From Cystobacter ferrugineus (GTDB lineage Bacteria > Myxococcota > Myxococcia > Myxococcales > Myxococcaceae): 64,000 bases of DNA. Of the stretch, positions 7,633 to 15,765 are shown one piece after another; within the stretch, counting starts at the first letter, position 1; each line of letters starts with the position of its first letter. The notes beneath the pieces were generated by a model that was given only the letters and a program-made list of their open reading frames with translations, was not told the origin of the DNA and made no database searches. The position numbers and the translations under genes are program-made. The stretch is taken from NCBI RefSeq assembly GCF_001887355.1, contig NZ_MPIN01000001.1, forward strand, positions 496,001-560,000. The letters run 5' to 3'.

Positions 7633-9669
7633 CTAGCGATCGCCCGTCCAGATGTTCCCGCCGCCGTCCTTGAACGAGAACGTCTCGGTCGAGACCTCGT
7701 CCTTCGAGAACAGGTTTCCGGAGTTTGCCCGGTGGCCGGTGATGCTCGAGTTCTTGATGGTGATCGAACCCGTGGTGGCGATCTTCCCGCTGAGCGGGCT
7801 GGGCGGTGCCTTGTGCGAGTCATTGGCTACCATGCCAAAATCGCCTGATTGGTCCATGACGATACGGATGCCGTCGAACTCGGTGTCCTCGACCCGTTGC
7901 CCCTGCGTGGTCTGGACCAGCACCCCGTAATGAACGGGATCGATGATATCGATGTCTTTCAGACGGATGCCCTGAAAGCGGATGGGGGAGTACGGCTCGG
8001 CTGGAGAGTACGGGTTGGCGGCGAACAACCAGATCGCGCCCCACTTGCGCCGCGTGGATTCGTCTCCATGCACTCCGTCGTCGTCCCACCACATGCGGCC
8101 TCCGCAGCGCTCGACCGTCATGTTCTGGAGGGTGGTGAGCCCGGAGAACTCGTGCTGGGGCGCGAACTCGTTATCCACGGTGATGCCCGGGTAGCGCAGG
8201 GTGTCGTAGACCACCGAGTCCTTGATCACGTTGTCGTGGCCGCCGTAGATCGCGAAACCGGCTGCCCGCCAGATCAGGCCCGCGGTGCAGCGCTCGATGA
8301 CGTTGCCCTGGTTGGGGCCCTCGGGCTGGTGAACCCAGGGCGTGTCTTTGATGGGCGACTTGTCCCAGGTAATGGCGGACCACATGGCGAAGGCATCGTC
8401 GCCGTTGTTTCGCGCCGTGCAGTTCACGATCCGCGAGTTGGTGGTTCCGTTGCAGAGGTTGATGCCGTCCGCCAGGGTGTTGCGGAACCGGCAGTCCTGC
8501 CACAACAGGTTGTTACCGCCCTCGACCCAGCCACCCACGATCATCCGCTCGATCCAGAGCCGCTTGAAGACCGCGTTGTTGTGCATGTAGCGGTCGAAGG
8601 CGCGCCCGATCCCGTCATAGCTGTCCCACGGATAGTTGCCGAGATCGGCCGCGTCCTTGTTGTAGCGAGCCGCCCGGTTGCGCCAGCTTCCAAAGATCGC
8701 GAAGTCCTGGAAGGTGATGTTGTCGCCGCTCAGACGGAACCCGAACTCGTAGTTGTAGCCCACCTGCTGCGGGGGCGGGGGCACGAAGCGCGTGTACCAC
8801 ATGCCGGCGCCCTGGACGGTCAGGCCGGCGGGAACGTAGACCTTGGGGATCGCCGGGTTCGCGTGTGACATCACGTAGTCGCCAGGCGGGAGGAAGATGC
8901 CAGGTTTGCGACCGTCCACGGCCTCCTGAAGGGCCCGTACCACCGCGGCTTCGGTGAAGTCACTCACGACGACGTAGTCCGCCGGGGCGGAGAGAGGCGC
9001 CGGCACGAGCTCGAGGTCCATGAAGTCGAGGGTGACGGGGAGTTGCGCGGAGGCATCCGGCGAGACGATCTTCACCACATCGCCCGGGTTGATGGTTTCC
9101 CTGCCGTCGGTCGCCAGCAGCACGTGCGCCTCGTCGTAGATGTGATGCGCGGAATTCCAAGGCAGCCGCAGGCCAAAATTCTCGTCGTTGGTGCTCGGGT
9201 TCTGGGGGAGCTCGTCCACCTGCTGGCGCGGAAGGGCGTTGTGCGTCTCGGTGTTGTTCGGGCCGGTGTAGAGCCAGGCGAAATCCGAGTTCACCGTGAG
9301 CGTGGCGACCTTCGCGTCATTCACGTATACATCCAGATGGGCCTCCGTCTCGTCCGGCACGCTGTAGCGCACCAGGACGGAGTTGGCCTTCACACGGCTC
9401 GTCCACTCGACCGCGTCGTTGGGGCCATGCAGTGTCACCGCCTTGCGGCCCGATGCTTCGCCGGAGAGGGTGCCTTCCAACCACGGGCCACTGGTGGTCT
9501 GCTCGAGCGTGGCGCCACCGGAGGAAACGCCCGCCTCGGCCTCGTACTCGTCCCAGGGAACGGAGGCGCCGCGGGGGACGGGGGGGTCGTTGGGGTTGTC
9601 GCTGGGTTTATCGCCGCAAGCCGCGAGCAGAAGGCACGCGCAGAGCGACACGAGGGTCGGACGAATCAT
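7633..9669 (-). CDS. Lipoprotein alpha-1,3-glucanase/mycodextranase-like (GH87)
   Basis: A 678-residue protein beginning MIRPTLVSLC with lipobox LLAACG, so probably lipid-anchored after Cys19. After a short linker (about 20-35) comes a CBM6/35-like beta-sandwich (about 37-200, YEAEAG start). A right-handed beta-helix with GH87 signatures follows: TVQGAGMWYT, LADGINLCNGTTN, NNGDDAFAMWS, GFAIYGGHDN and WGAIWLF. The neighbouring Asp residues in DGIN and GDDA correspond to the presumed catalytic acids of the family. Substrate would be alpha-1,3-glucan, as in fungal walls or dental polysaccharide. The start at 9669 is preceded by AGGAG; an alternative start 12 codons upstream lacks one. Confidence 0.78.
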   Translation of the reverse strand: MIRPTLVSLCACLLLAACGDKPSDNPNDPPVPRGASVPWDEYEAEAGVSSGGATLEQTTSGPWLEGTLSGEASGRKAVTLHGPNDAVEWTSRVKANSVLVRYSVPDETEAHLDVYVNDAKVATLTVNSDFAWLYTGPNNTETHNALPRQQVDELPQNPSTNDENFGLRLPWNSAHHIYDEAHVLLATDGRETINPGDVVKIVSPDASAQLPVTLDFMDLELVPAPLSAPADYVVVSDFTEAAVVRALQEAVDGRKPGIFLPPGDYVMSHANPAIPKVYVPAGLTVQGAGMWYTRFVPPPPQQVGYNYEFGFRLSGDNITFQDFAIFGSWRNRAARYNKDAADLGNYPWDSYDGIGRAFDRYMHNNAVFKRLWIERMIVGGWVEGGNNLLWQDCRFRNTLADGINLCNGTTNSRIVNCTARNNGDDAFAMWSAITWDKSPIKDTPWVHQPEGPNQGNVIERCTAGLIWRAAGFAIYGGHDNVIKDSVVYDTLRYPGITVDNEFAPQHEFSGLTTLQNMTVERCGGRMWWDDDGVHGDESTRRKWGAIWLFAANPYSPAEPYSPIRFQGIRLKDIDIIDPVHYGVLVQTTQGQRVEDTEFDGIRIVMDQSGDFGMVANDSHKAPPSPLSGKIATTGSITIKNSSITGHRANSGNLFSKDEVSTETFSFKDGGGNIWTGDR

Positions 9670-9777
9670 CGTTTGCTGGCTCCTCTTCGAGACGTGAAGA
9701 TTCAAAGTATAGGAGGGGTAGGGGGGCCAGCGGAGGGTGGAGTGCTGGCTGGAGCAGACGATCTACCTCGCCAGGTG

Positions 9778-10461
9778 TCAGGGGGAAGGCGCCGGATATG
9801 CCTGGCCCAACGCCCACTGGTCCGTCTCGCTCAGCAACCAGGTCTGGTAGCTGTTCGGGTTGCAGTAGTTCATGATGGAATACTGGTCCCAGTCTCCGAG
9901 CATCCAGTCACCGGAGCCCGTGAACACGTTCCCGACCTGCTGGTCCTTGCACCATTGGGGCGTGTTCGGGCGGTCCTGCTCGTGCTGGAAGCCGATCGCA
10001 TGCCCGAACTCGTGGACCGAGACGAACTTGATGCATGTCCAGTAGTAGTTCGCGTCGCGCGGGTCGCACCACGAGTAGAAGTTGAGCCACATCGGGGTCG
10101 GTTTGTTGGGCCCCTGGTAGCCCACGGCCGAGCGAGGGTGGCTGTTGTCGACCACGATATGGATGCCGCCAGAGCGCGGGGCGCAGGTCCCCCAGCCGGT
10201 GAACCGGAGGCTGCCATGGCGCTCCCACGTCTCGGCGAGTGCATCGCGCGTGGCCTGGCGCTGCTGCGCGTGCTCGGGTGCCGGGTTCTCCCAGCAGACC
10301 GGGATGGTCGCGGAGGGGCGCGGCCAGAGGAGACCCCTGGACGCATACAACTCGTCGCCAGAGGAGCCGAGGCGAGGGGCGGATTCCCCGTTGGATGCGA
10401 TGTCGGGTCCGCACGCGGACAAAACGAGCGCTGATGCAAGCAATGCAGGAAGTCGGATCAT
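9778..10461 (-). CDS. Metzincin-type zinc protease lipoprotein
   Basis: A 227-residue secreted protease. The start at 10461 gives MIRLPALLAS with lipobox LVLSACG; 32 more in-frame codons upstream add an Arg-rich stretch without signal character. The catalytic zinc motif is HEFGHAIGFQHE (HExxHxxGxxHE, about residues 152-163) and the Met-turn is YSIMNYC (about 197-203), the metzincin arrangement. Cys residues around the core suggest disulphides. It is transcribed toward the GH87 gene 108 bases away, so the two may be co-expressed surface enzymes used in lysis of other microbes. Substrate is unknown. Confidence 0.85.
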   Translation of the reverse strand: MIRLPALLASALVLSACGPDIASNGESAPRLGSSGDELYASRGLLWPRPSATIPVCWENPAPEHAQQRQATRDALAETWERHGSLRFTGWGTCAPRSGGIHIVVDNSHPRSAVGYQGPNKPTPMWLNFYSWCDPRDANYYWTCIKFVSVHEFGHAIGFQHEQDRPNTPQWCKDQQVGNVFTGSGDWMLGDWDQYSIMNYCNPNSYQTWLLSETDQWALGQAYPAPSP

Positions 10462-10596
10462 GGGCCTGTTCGACAGAGGGATGCCGGAGCACCGCCAGCG
10501 CGGTGCGCTCGTGCGAGCAGTGAGGTCTGCTCGGGCACGGGCGTGTACCAAAGGCACCTTCGGATTGGAAGTTAAACCGGGCTTCCTCGTGTTTTC

Positions 10597-10838
10597 CTAT
10601 TCCAGGATTTCCGCCCAGAATCCAAGCATGACCGGCACATTCAGTGGCATGACGACATGGCCCAATGCCGTGCGCGCATGCTGCCCTTTGTCGCCGAATA
10701 CCGCGTTGATCAGTAGCCGGGAAACTGGAAGGCCGGGCGCGGCCCGACGCGCAACCCGGCGACCTCCTCCAGGAATTGCCGCGTCGCCTCGATGTGTTCC
10801 GTCCGCAGCGTATAATGGTCTATTTTCTGAATGCGCAT
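10597..10838 (-). pseudogene. Chimeric remnant: VOC-domain N-terminus joined to an unknown C-terminus
   Basis: From ATG 10838 the minus strand reads a good start of a glyoxalase/VOC-family protein (MRIQKIDHYTLRTEHIEATR, continuing through VGPRPAFQFPGY). It stops at TGA 10712-10710, where family members continue GYW. In another frame the sequence carries on as INAVFGDKGQHARTALGH and GFWAEILE to 10597, which does not look like the rest of a VOC domain. This is best explained as a decayed or deletion-fused gene. The surrounding 10462-11005 holds no other gene I can support. Confidence 0.6.
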
Positions 10839-11005
10839 GGCTGTCATTGATGCATGAATGGGGTTGTTCATACGTCAATCGGCATCAAGAGCAATAGATC
10901 CGGTTTGTACGACACGGCGAAGTCGTTTATGGAGCAACCGCGCGGCCGAGGAAACGCCAGCGGGATTTCCCAAACCGGGTCCACCGCGAGCCTGCCTGGG
11001 TTCTC

Positions 11006-11758
11006 CTACCGTGGTGGCCGCGTTCGGCGCTCCGCGCTCGTCGCGGTAGAGCGTCGGGCGCGTGCCCGCTGTTCGAGCGCGGCCACCAGCAAGTCCATGC
11101 CGAAGTCGAACTCCGCCTCGTGATTGCACGCGGCCAGGTGGGGCGCGGCCCTGGCGACGTGGGGGAAGCCGGAATTCTCGAGTTCCGCACGGCGCTCCTC
11201 CAGGCCCCCGAGGTTCTGGCCGCTGAAGGTCGGCCCGGAGGACACCTCGCGCAGGAGCGTCCCGACCAGGAAGGCGAGGACGGCCCTCAGGGCATGGACG
11301 GCCTCTTCCGGTGGAAAACCGGCCGCATGCAGCAGTCCGAGCGCTGACTCCGTGCCCACCAGGCCCTTGAAGGACTCGAGCTGTCGCGTGAGCACCAGCG
11401 GGGCGGCCCGGGGGTGCTGGGCCGCCGCGTGACGGAAGGCCGCCGCGAGCGCGCGGACATCCGCGCGCCAGTCACCGGTCGGCTCGGGCTGGCCGATGCG
11501 TCCCAGGAACAGCTCCGCGACTCCGTCGAGGACTGCATCCTTGTTGGCGACATGGTTGTAGAGGCTCATCGCATCCACGCCGAGCTCCGCGGCGAGGCTC
11601 CGCATGCTCAGCGCCTCGGTCCCTCCACGGTCCACGAGCGTCAAGGCGGCCTCGAGGACCTTCTCCCGCGTGAGCCGGGGACCTCCCCTCGGCCGTCCGC
11701 GCCGAGGTACCTCTGCGTCCGGCTCCATGTCGGGTTCACGCCTGTCGGAACGCTTCAT
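11006..11758 (-). CDS. TetR-family repressor (TetR_C-type)
   Basis: A 250-residue regulator. The N-terminal HTH is at about residues 33-75 (VLEAALTLVDRGG, MRSLAAELGVDAMSLYNHV, KDAVLDGV). It is followed by a longer TetR_C-like ligand domain containing FRHAAAQHPRAAPLVLTR and a C-terminal FDFGMDLLVAALE helix. The very basic first 25 residues (RRGRPRGG) may add DNA contacts. It is divergent from the metallo-beta-lactamase-fold gene with two palindromes between them, so it most likely represses that operon and itself. The ligand is unknown. Confidence 0.88.
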   Translation of the reverse strand: MKRSDRREPDMEPDAEVPRRGRPRGGPRLTREKVLEAALTLVDRGGTEALSMRSLAAELGVDAMSLYNHVANKDAVLDGVAELFLGRIGQPEPTGDWRADVRALAAAFRHAAAQHPRAAPLVLTRQLESFKGLVGTESALGLLHAAGFPPEEAVHALRAVLAFLVGTLLREVSSGPTFSGQNLGGLEERRAELENSGFPHVARAAPHLAACNHEAEFDFGMDLLVAALEQRARARRSTATSAERRTRPPR

Positions 11759-11762
11759 GGCA

Positions 11763-11808
11763 TTGACAATACCTACGTCGTAGGATTATTTCCAATCTAC
11801 AGCGTAGG
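11763..11808 (+). promoter_or_regulatory. Promoter with paired TetR operators
   Basis: TTGACA (11763-11768) is a good -35; a weak -10 (GATTAT/ATTATT) lies at 11784-11790. Palindrome 1 CCTACGTCGTAGG (11772-11784) sits in the spacer. Palindrome 2 TCTACAGCGTAGG (11796-11808) starts 24 bases further on and matches at 10 of 13 positions. Binding here would block RNA polymerase. Sites are seen directly; assignment to the adjacent TetR is inferred. Confidence 0.72.
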
Positions 11809-11827
11809 TAAACACGGGAGGTGCTCG

Positions 11828-12931
11828 ATGTTGCGTGAGTGGCTGGGTTCCGATGTCGCGGACATATCCAGGGTGGGCACGCGCATCGACACCTTCGACG
11901 GCATGGAGCGCGTGCCGGGAGGCTTTGGCGCCAGGCTGCGTTGGGCCCGGACGCGGGCCGCCCGGTTCCGCTCGGAGTTCGTGTCGACGGGAACGCCCGA
12001 CAGCGTGGACACCTGTGACCTGGTCACGATGCCTTACCCCACGGCGTTCGGACTGTTCCGCGCCAGCACGGCGCTCTCTCCCTTCCTGTCCATCACCAAT
12101 CGCATGCTGGTCATCCGCTGGCGCGAGTCCGATGGTCGGCGGCGTGTGCTGCTCTTCGAGCCGAGCGATGTCGAGCTCGGCCGCAAGACGCCGTACTTCG
12201 CGGCGCTGGGTGCGCGGGTCCCCAGGCCCCTCCATTCCCTCCTCGTGAAGGAACACGGCACGGTGCTGGACCATCTGGCGCGCCTGCGAATCGCTCCGGA
12301 GGAGGTCGACTACCTGATGTTCGACCACCTGCACACCCAGGACCTGCGGCGCTGGGTGGGGACGACCGCCCCGCAGGAGGACCTGGGCGGCGTCGTGAAG
12401 CCTCTCTTTCCCAAGGCCCGGGTCATCGTTCAACGCGAGGAGCTCGCCGCCATGGCGGAACTGCATCCACTGCAGCGGCCGTGGTACCAGGCGGCGACGT
12501 TCGAAGCCCTCCGGCCCGACGTCTTCCTTGCCATCGAGGGCGGGCACGTCCTCGGGCCCGGTATCGCCGTGGTCGCCACGCCGGGTCACGTCTTGGGCAA
12601 CCAGTCCCTCGTCCTGAACACGTCCACCGGTATCTGGGCCAGCAGTGAGAATGCCATCGCCGCGGAGTGCCTGACCCCGGAGCACTCGCGCATGCCTGGG
12701 CTCGCGCGCTGGGCGCGCACCTGGGGGCAGGAGGTCATCCTCAATGCCAATACCCTGGAGACCACCGCGGAACAGTACAACTCGCTGATCCTCGAGAAGA
12801 CCCTGGTCGACCGGTCCCAGGCGGACGAACGGTTCCTTCAGTTCTTCCCCTCCAGCGAACTCACCGCCGCATGGACCCAACCCGGCACGGCCCCCACGTT
12901 CAGCCACCGGGCCATCCATCACCGGGGCTGA
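11828..12931 (+). CDS. Metallo-beta-lactamase-fold hydrolase
   Basis: A 367-residue protein starting at ATG 11828 behind GGGAGGTG. The fold is suggested by a metal-binding region FDHLHTQDL (about 159-167), a variant of HxHxDH, and by later His positions in GGHVLGPG and VATPGHVLGNQSLVL (about 240-260). No signal peptide is visible. It heads a likely two-gene operon with a SnoaL-like protein under a TetR regulator, an arrangement common for detoxifying or lactone-cleaving enzymes. The substrate cannot be stated. The HLHTQD motif departs from the canonical HxHxDH, so metal content is uncertain. Confidence 0.72.
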   Translation: MLREWLGSDVADISRVGTRIDTFDGMERVPGGFGARLRWARTRAARFRSEFVSTGTPDSVDTCDLVTMPYPTAFGLFRASTALSPFLSITNRMLVIRWRESDGRRRVLLFEPSDVELGRKTPYFAALGARVPRPLHSLLVKEHGTVLDHLARLRIAPEEVDYLMFDHLHTQDLRRWVGTTAPQEDLGGVVKPLFPKARVIVQREELAAMAELHPLQRPWYQAATFEALRPDVFLAIEGGHVLGPGIAVVATPGHVLGNQSLVLNTSTGIWASSENAIAAECLTPEHSRMPGLARWARTWGQEVILNANTLETTAEQYNSLILEKTLVDRSQADERFLQFFPSSELTAAWTQPGTAPTFSHRAIHHRG

Positions 12932-12975
12932 CCGCCCCATCCCCTGAAGTCCTTCCCCCAAGAAAAGAGGCACGC

Positions 12976-13521
12976 ATGCCCACTGAGCAGGTCCGCAAGG
13001 CACGGCAGACGCTGGTGTTGAACCACTTTCACGACGAGGTGAGGCAGAACTGGGATGACGTCCTGTCGACCTTCCCCAACCCCCGTTACGAGCTGATCCC
13101 CACCCTGACGGTGCACGACGGCGACGGCATGGTGCGCAGGTACTACCGCGACACCCGCATCGCGTTCCCAGATCAGAACCACGAGATCATCGCGCTGCGG
13201 CACAGCGACGACGCCGTCATCGTCGAATTCTGGTTGATGGGCACCCACCTGGGTCCGCTGGGCCAGATTCCCCCCACCGGGAACAAGTTCCGGGTGCGCA
13301 TGACGGCGTACTTCATCTTCGACGCGGCCGAGACGCTGGTCTGCGAGCGCGTCTATTTCGACACCCTCAGCATCCTCAAGCAGCTCGTCGGCGGCCTCGA
13401 CATGAAGCACCCGAAGAACTGGCTCCTCGCCGCCCGATGCCTCAAGGGCCTCCTGGCGATGTCCAGTGACAAGCCGGTCCCCTCCCTGACCGAGACCACC
13501 CCGCCCACCTTCAACGCATAG
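12976..13521 (+). CDS. SnoaL/NTF2-like protein (ester cyclase-like)
   Basis: A 181-residue cytoplasmic protein of the NTF2-like fold: an N-terminal helix (RQTLVLNHFHDEVRQNWDDVL), then strands with HDGDGMVRRYYRD, DDAVIVEFWLMGTHLG, FRVRMTAYFIFD and ERVYFDTLSIL. This is the pattern of polyketide-cyclase/SnoaL and steroid-isomerase-like proteins, which act on small hydrophobic substrates. It starts 44 bases after the hydrolase, behind AAGAGG, in the same TetR-controlled unit. It may process the product or substrate of the hydrolase. Confidence 0.7.
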   Translation: MPTEQVRKARQTLVLNHFHDEVRQNWDDVLSTFPNPRYELIPTLTVHDGDGMVRRYYRDTRIAFPDQNHEIIALRHSDDAVIVEFWLMGTHLGPLGQIPPTGNKFRVRMTAYFIFDAAETLVCERVYFDTLSILKQLVGGLDMKHPKNWLLAARCLKGLLAMSSDKPVPSLTETTPPTFNA

Positions 13522-13584
13522 GGCGAAGGGGACGCCCATCGCGGGGGGGGGGTGGTGCGGAGAGGCCGGCTTCTCCTCACCGCT

Positions 13585-13980
13585 TCAGGGGGTGGCCCTT
13601 TGCATGCAGACCGCGCTGATGATGTTGTAGCGATTGACGACCGGGTAGTAGCCGTTGGCGAGCCCCCAGTAGTAGACCTCCAGGGTGATGAGGTCCATGC
13701 TCAGGGCGTAGGCGAGTTCTTGCTGGCTTTGGTCGTAGCTGATGGCGCCCACGCAGCGCCCCGCCTGGTCGCTCTGGACAGCGAGGGCCTGGAACCTCGC
13801 GAGATCCATCGGCACGCCGAGCAGCCGCGCATCGCCCGGCTCCCCTTCCATATCCTGCTCGCGCTCGACCGCCTGTCTGGTGCTCTCGAACGTATCCACC
13901 TCGCCGGCTTCCGCTGCGCCGCCCAGGGCGGAGAGCGTCATTCCAAACCACACGGTCAGCGCAAAGCCACTGTTCTTCAT
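13585..13980 (-). CDS. Small secreted protein of unknown function
   Basis: A 131-residue protein with a signal peptide (about 1-25, cut after AEAG or GGAAEA). The mature part is acidic, then Tyr-rich (ITLEVYYWGLANGYYPVVNRYN), with two Cys (CVGAIS and AVCMQ) that could pair. I recognise no family. It is convergent with the SnoaL-like gene; a run of nine or ten G at about 13543 lies between the two stops. Coding is supported by the signal peptide and complete frame. Confidence 0.6.
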   Translation of the reverse strand: MKNSGFALTVWFGMTLSALGGAAEAGEVDTFESTRQAVEREQDMEGEPGDARLLGVPMDLARFQALAVQSDQAGRCVGAISYDQSQQELAYALSMDLITLEVYYWGLANGYYPVVNRYNIISAVCMQRATP

Positions 13981-14450
13981 ACAGTGCTCCTCAACGGCTG
14001 GTTTTGATGTCGAGCAGGAATACCGGTCCGTCCGGCGCTCCTGGCGGAACGCGTTGCTCTGGGTGGGTATGGGTGGAGCTCCTTCTCGAACGGAAACCGT
14101 CTCTCCCCCCGGAGTGTTCGCTCGTGCCTGCCTTGGAGTCCCTTCTCTCGAAGAGGGGCTGGCCCTCTTGGGAATGGTCTCTTCTCACAGGTTCTCCTGT
14201 GACTTCAAGTAAAATAGTTTTGAAGTGAAATGCGCGAATTGCATGGAAATGGTTGTGATGCCCAGATGTCGCTGCCGAGGACGAGTTTCTTCATCGAGGA
14301 CCCCGAGGCGCGCATCAGCCGGTAGAGGCCACGGCCAACAGTCCAGCATACGTGTGAGAATTCAAGTGGAACAGTCTGGCGATGTCGGCCATCGGCGCCC
14401 CGTGCGGCCACGAGGCTCCGGCGGCTGTTCTTTTGGGTAGAAGAGGGCCC
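13981..14450. other. Intergenic stretch, about 470 bases, AT-richer with two hairpins
   Basis: No gene is supported on either strand. Base composition drops around 14190-14290. Two adjacent inverted repeats occur: TCACAGG, TTCT, CCTGTGA (14185-14202), and ACTTCAA, eleven bases including AAAATAGTT, TTGAAGT (14202-14226). The second has the look of an operator or promoter region. Possible functions are a promoter for 14451 or the upstream region of 13980. Confidence 0.5.
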
Positions 14451-15734
14451 ATGCTCTTCGTCTTGCCGTCGTTGTTGTGGACGTTCCTGGGCGCCGCGCC
14501 CACGGCGTCCGTCCCGTTGTGCGCCGGGCGCGAGCCCTGCCAGGTCGCCGAGTCGCTCGATGGAGGCACGGACGCGCGTGGCCAGCGCCTGCGCGTGGTG
14601 CGCCTGGACCTCGGATGGTTTTCCTCCGACGACGCCCCCGAGGTGAAGGGCCGCAAGTTCGGCGCGGGCCGCCGGGCCAACGGCAGCCTCGTGGAGGATG
14701 ACTGCGCGGCTTCCGAATGGTGGCTGGTGTCGCCGGACGCCGCCCAGTTGCTGCTCGCGGTGTGCAACGACGGCTACGGCAGCGCGCAGAAGGGCGAGGA
14801 CACGGTGAAGGTGAAGAACGGCCTGTTCTCCCACGTGCAGGTGGGAGGTGACAGCCAGCGCTGGCTCCACACCCGCGTGTGGCGGCTGTCGCCCCTGCAG
14901 CGGGTGCGCGAGGGGCACGTGAACTTCCTCACGGGCCACGACGAGGTGGAGGTGGACCGCACCGCGTGGGACTTCTCCACGCTCCAGGGCAGCCGCCTGC
15001 TCGGGCCCGACACCTGCCAGGACGGTCCGTTCGCGCCCAGCAAGCGCATGCTGCCGTATCTGCCCCGGGTGCCCATGGACAAGGCCTACGTGGAGGAGGG
15101 CTGGATGCGGGCGGGGTTGGGGGCCTGCGCGCTACAGGCGAAGAACGTGCTGGCCGGCAAGCTCAAGAGCGCGCGGGATGCCTCGCTCAAGGCACTGCTG
15201 GTGGCGCCGGACACGTTGATCCTCGAGGTGCGCGACAACCTGTGGGTGGGCTCGGGCGGCAAGACGTGGCGCGAGGACGACCACCTGGAGCTGTGGCTGG
15301 GCCCCAAGTCGCCCGAGGAGCTGACGGGTTGTGGCAAGCCCGATGCCGATGAGCGGCCGGTGCAGTGGAGCATCGGCCTCACCACGGGGCTGGTGTACCC
15401 GGGGTTCGGTCCGCCTCGGGGAGAGCTGGGCGTGGAGCGCGTGGAGCTGCGGGGCTCCTCCGGTGAGCTCGAGGGCTACCGGCTCAAGCTGACGCTGCCC
15501 GGGCGCTTCAAGGGCATCGCTCTCGCCTACAACGACAGCGACGAGAGCCAGAAGCCGGAGCGGACGCTGGCCACCAGTCCGTTGAAGTTCTCGCGGCCGG
15601 AAACGCTCAACATCGTGCGCGACGTGCCCCGTTCGGAGAGCACCTGCGTGGTACGGGGCCAGGAGTTGGAGGTGGTCGTCACGCCCCCACGGCTCGAGGG
15701 GCCAGAGATCGCCGTGCTCCCTTCGGGCTCCTGA
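14451..15734 (+). CDS. Exported protein with CBM9-like/DOMON-type region
   Basis: A 427-residue protein. The ATG at 14451 gives a signal peptide (MLFVLPSLLWTFLGAAPTAS). The frame opens 23 codons earlier but that extension is not signal-like. The N-terminal 200 residues contain Cys residues and Trp/Asp-rich segments of unknown fold. The C-terminal region (about 240-370: LKALLVAPDTLILEVRDNLW, DDHLELWLG, GYRLKLTLPG, LAYNDSDES) resembles the CBM9-like/DOMON beta-sandwich found in sugar- or haem-binding secreted proteins. It is followed 31 bases later by a sugar dehydrogenase-like lipoprotein in the same direction, suggesting an operon. Confidence 0.6.
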   Translation: MLFVLPSLLWTFLGAAPTASVPLCAGREPCQVAESLDGGTDARGQRLRVVRLDLGWFSSDDAPEVKGRKFGAGRRANGSLVEDDCAASEWWLVSPDAAQLLLAVCNDGYGSAQKGEDTVKVKNGLFSHVQVGGDSQRWLHTRVWRLSPLQRVREGHVNFLTGHDEVEVDRTAWDFSTLQGSRLLGPDTCQDGPFAPSKRMLPYLPRVPMDKAYVEEGWMRAGLGACALQAKNVLAGKLKSARDASLKALLVAPDTLILEVRDNLWVGSGGKTWREDDHLELWLGPKSPEELTGCGKPDADERPVQWSIGLTTGLVYPGFGPPRGELGVERVELRGSSGELEGYRLKLTLPGRFKGIALAYNDSDESQKPERTLATSPLKFSRPETLNIVRDVPRSESTCVVRGQELEVVVTPPRLEGPEIAVLPSGS

Positions 15735-15765
15735 GGAACGCCGCGACGTGCTTGGATCCCCCGTC

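Noticed and set aside
13991-14228. Short frames on both strands in the gap 13981-14450
   Set aside because: No start signals, no recognisable product, and they overlap each other and the hairpins.
14205-14939. Minus-strand frame opposite the CBM9-like protein
   Set aside because: Antisense to a gene with a signal peptide and ordered domain; no family features.
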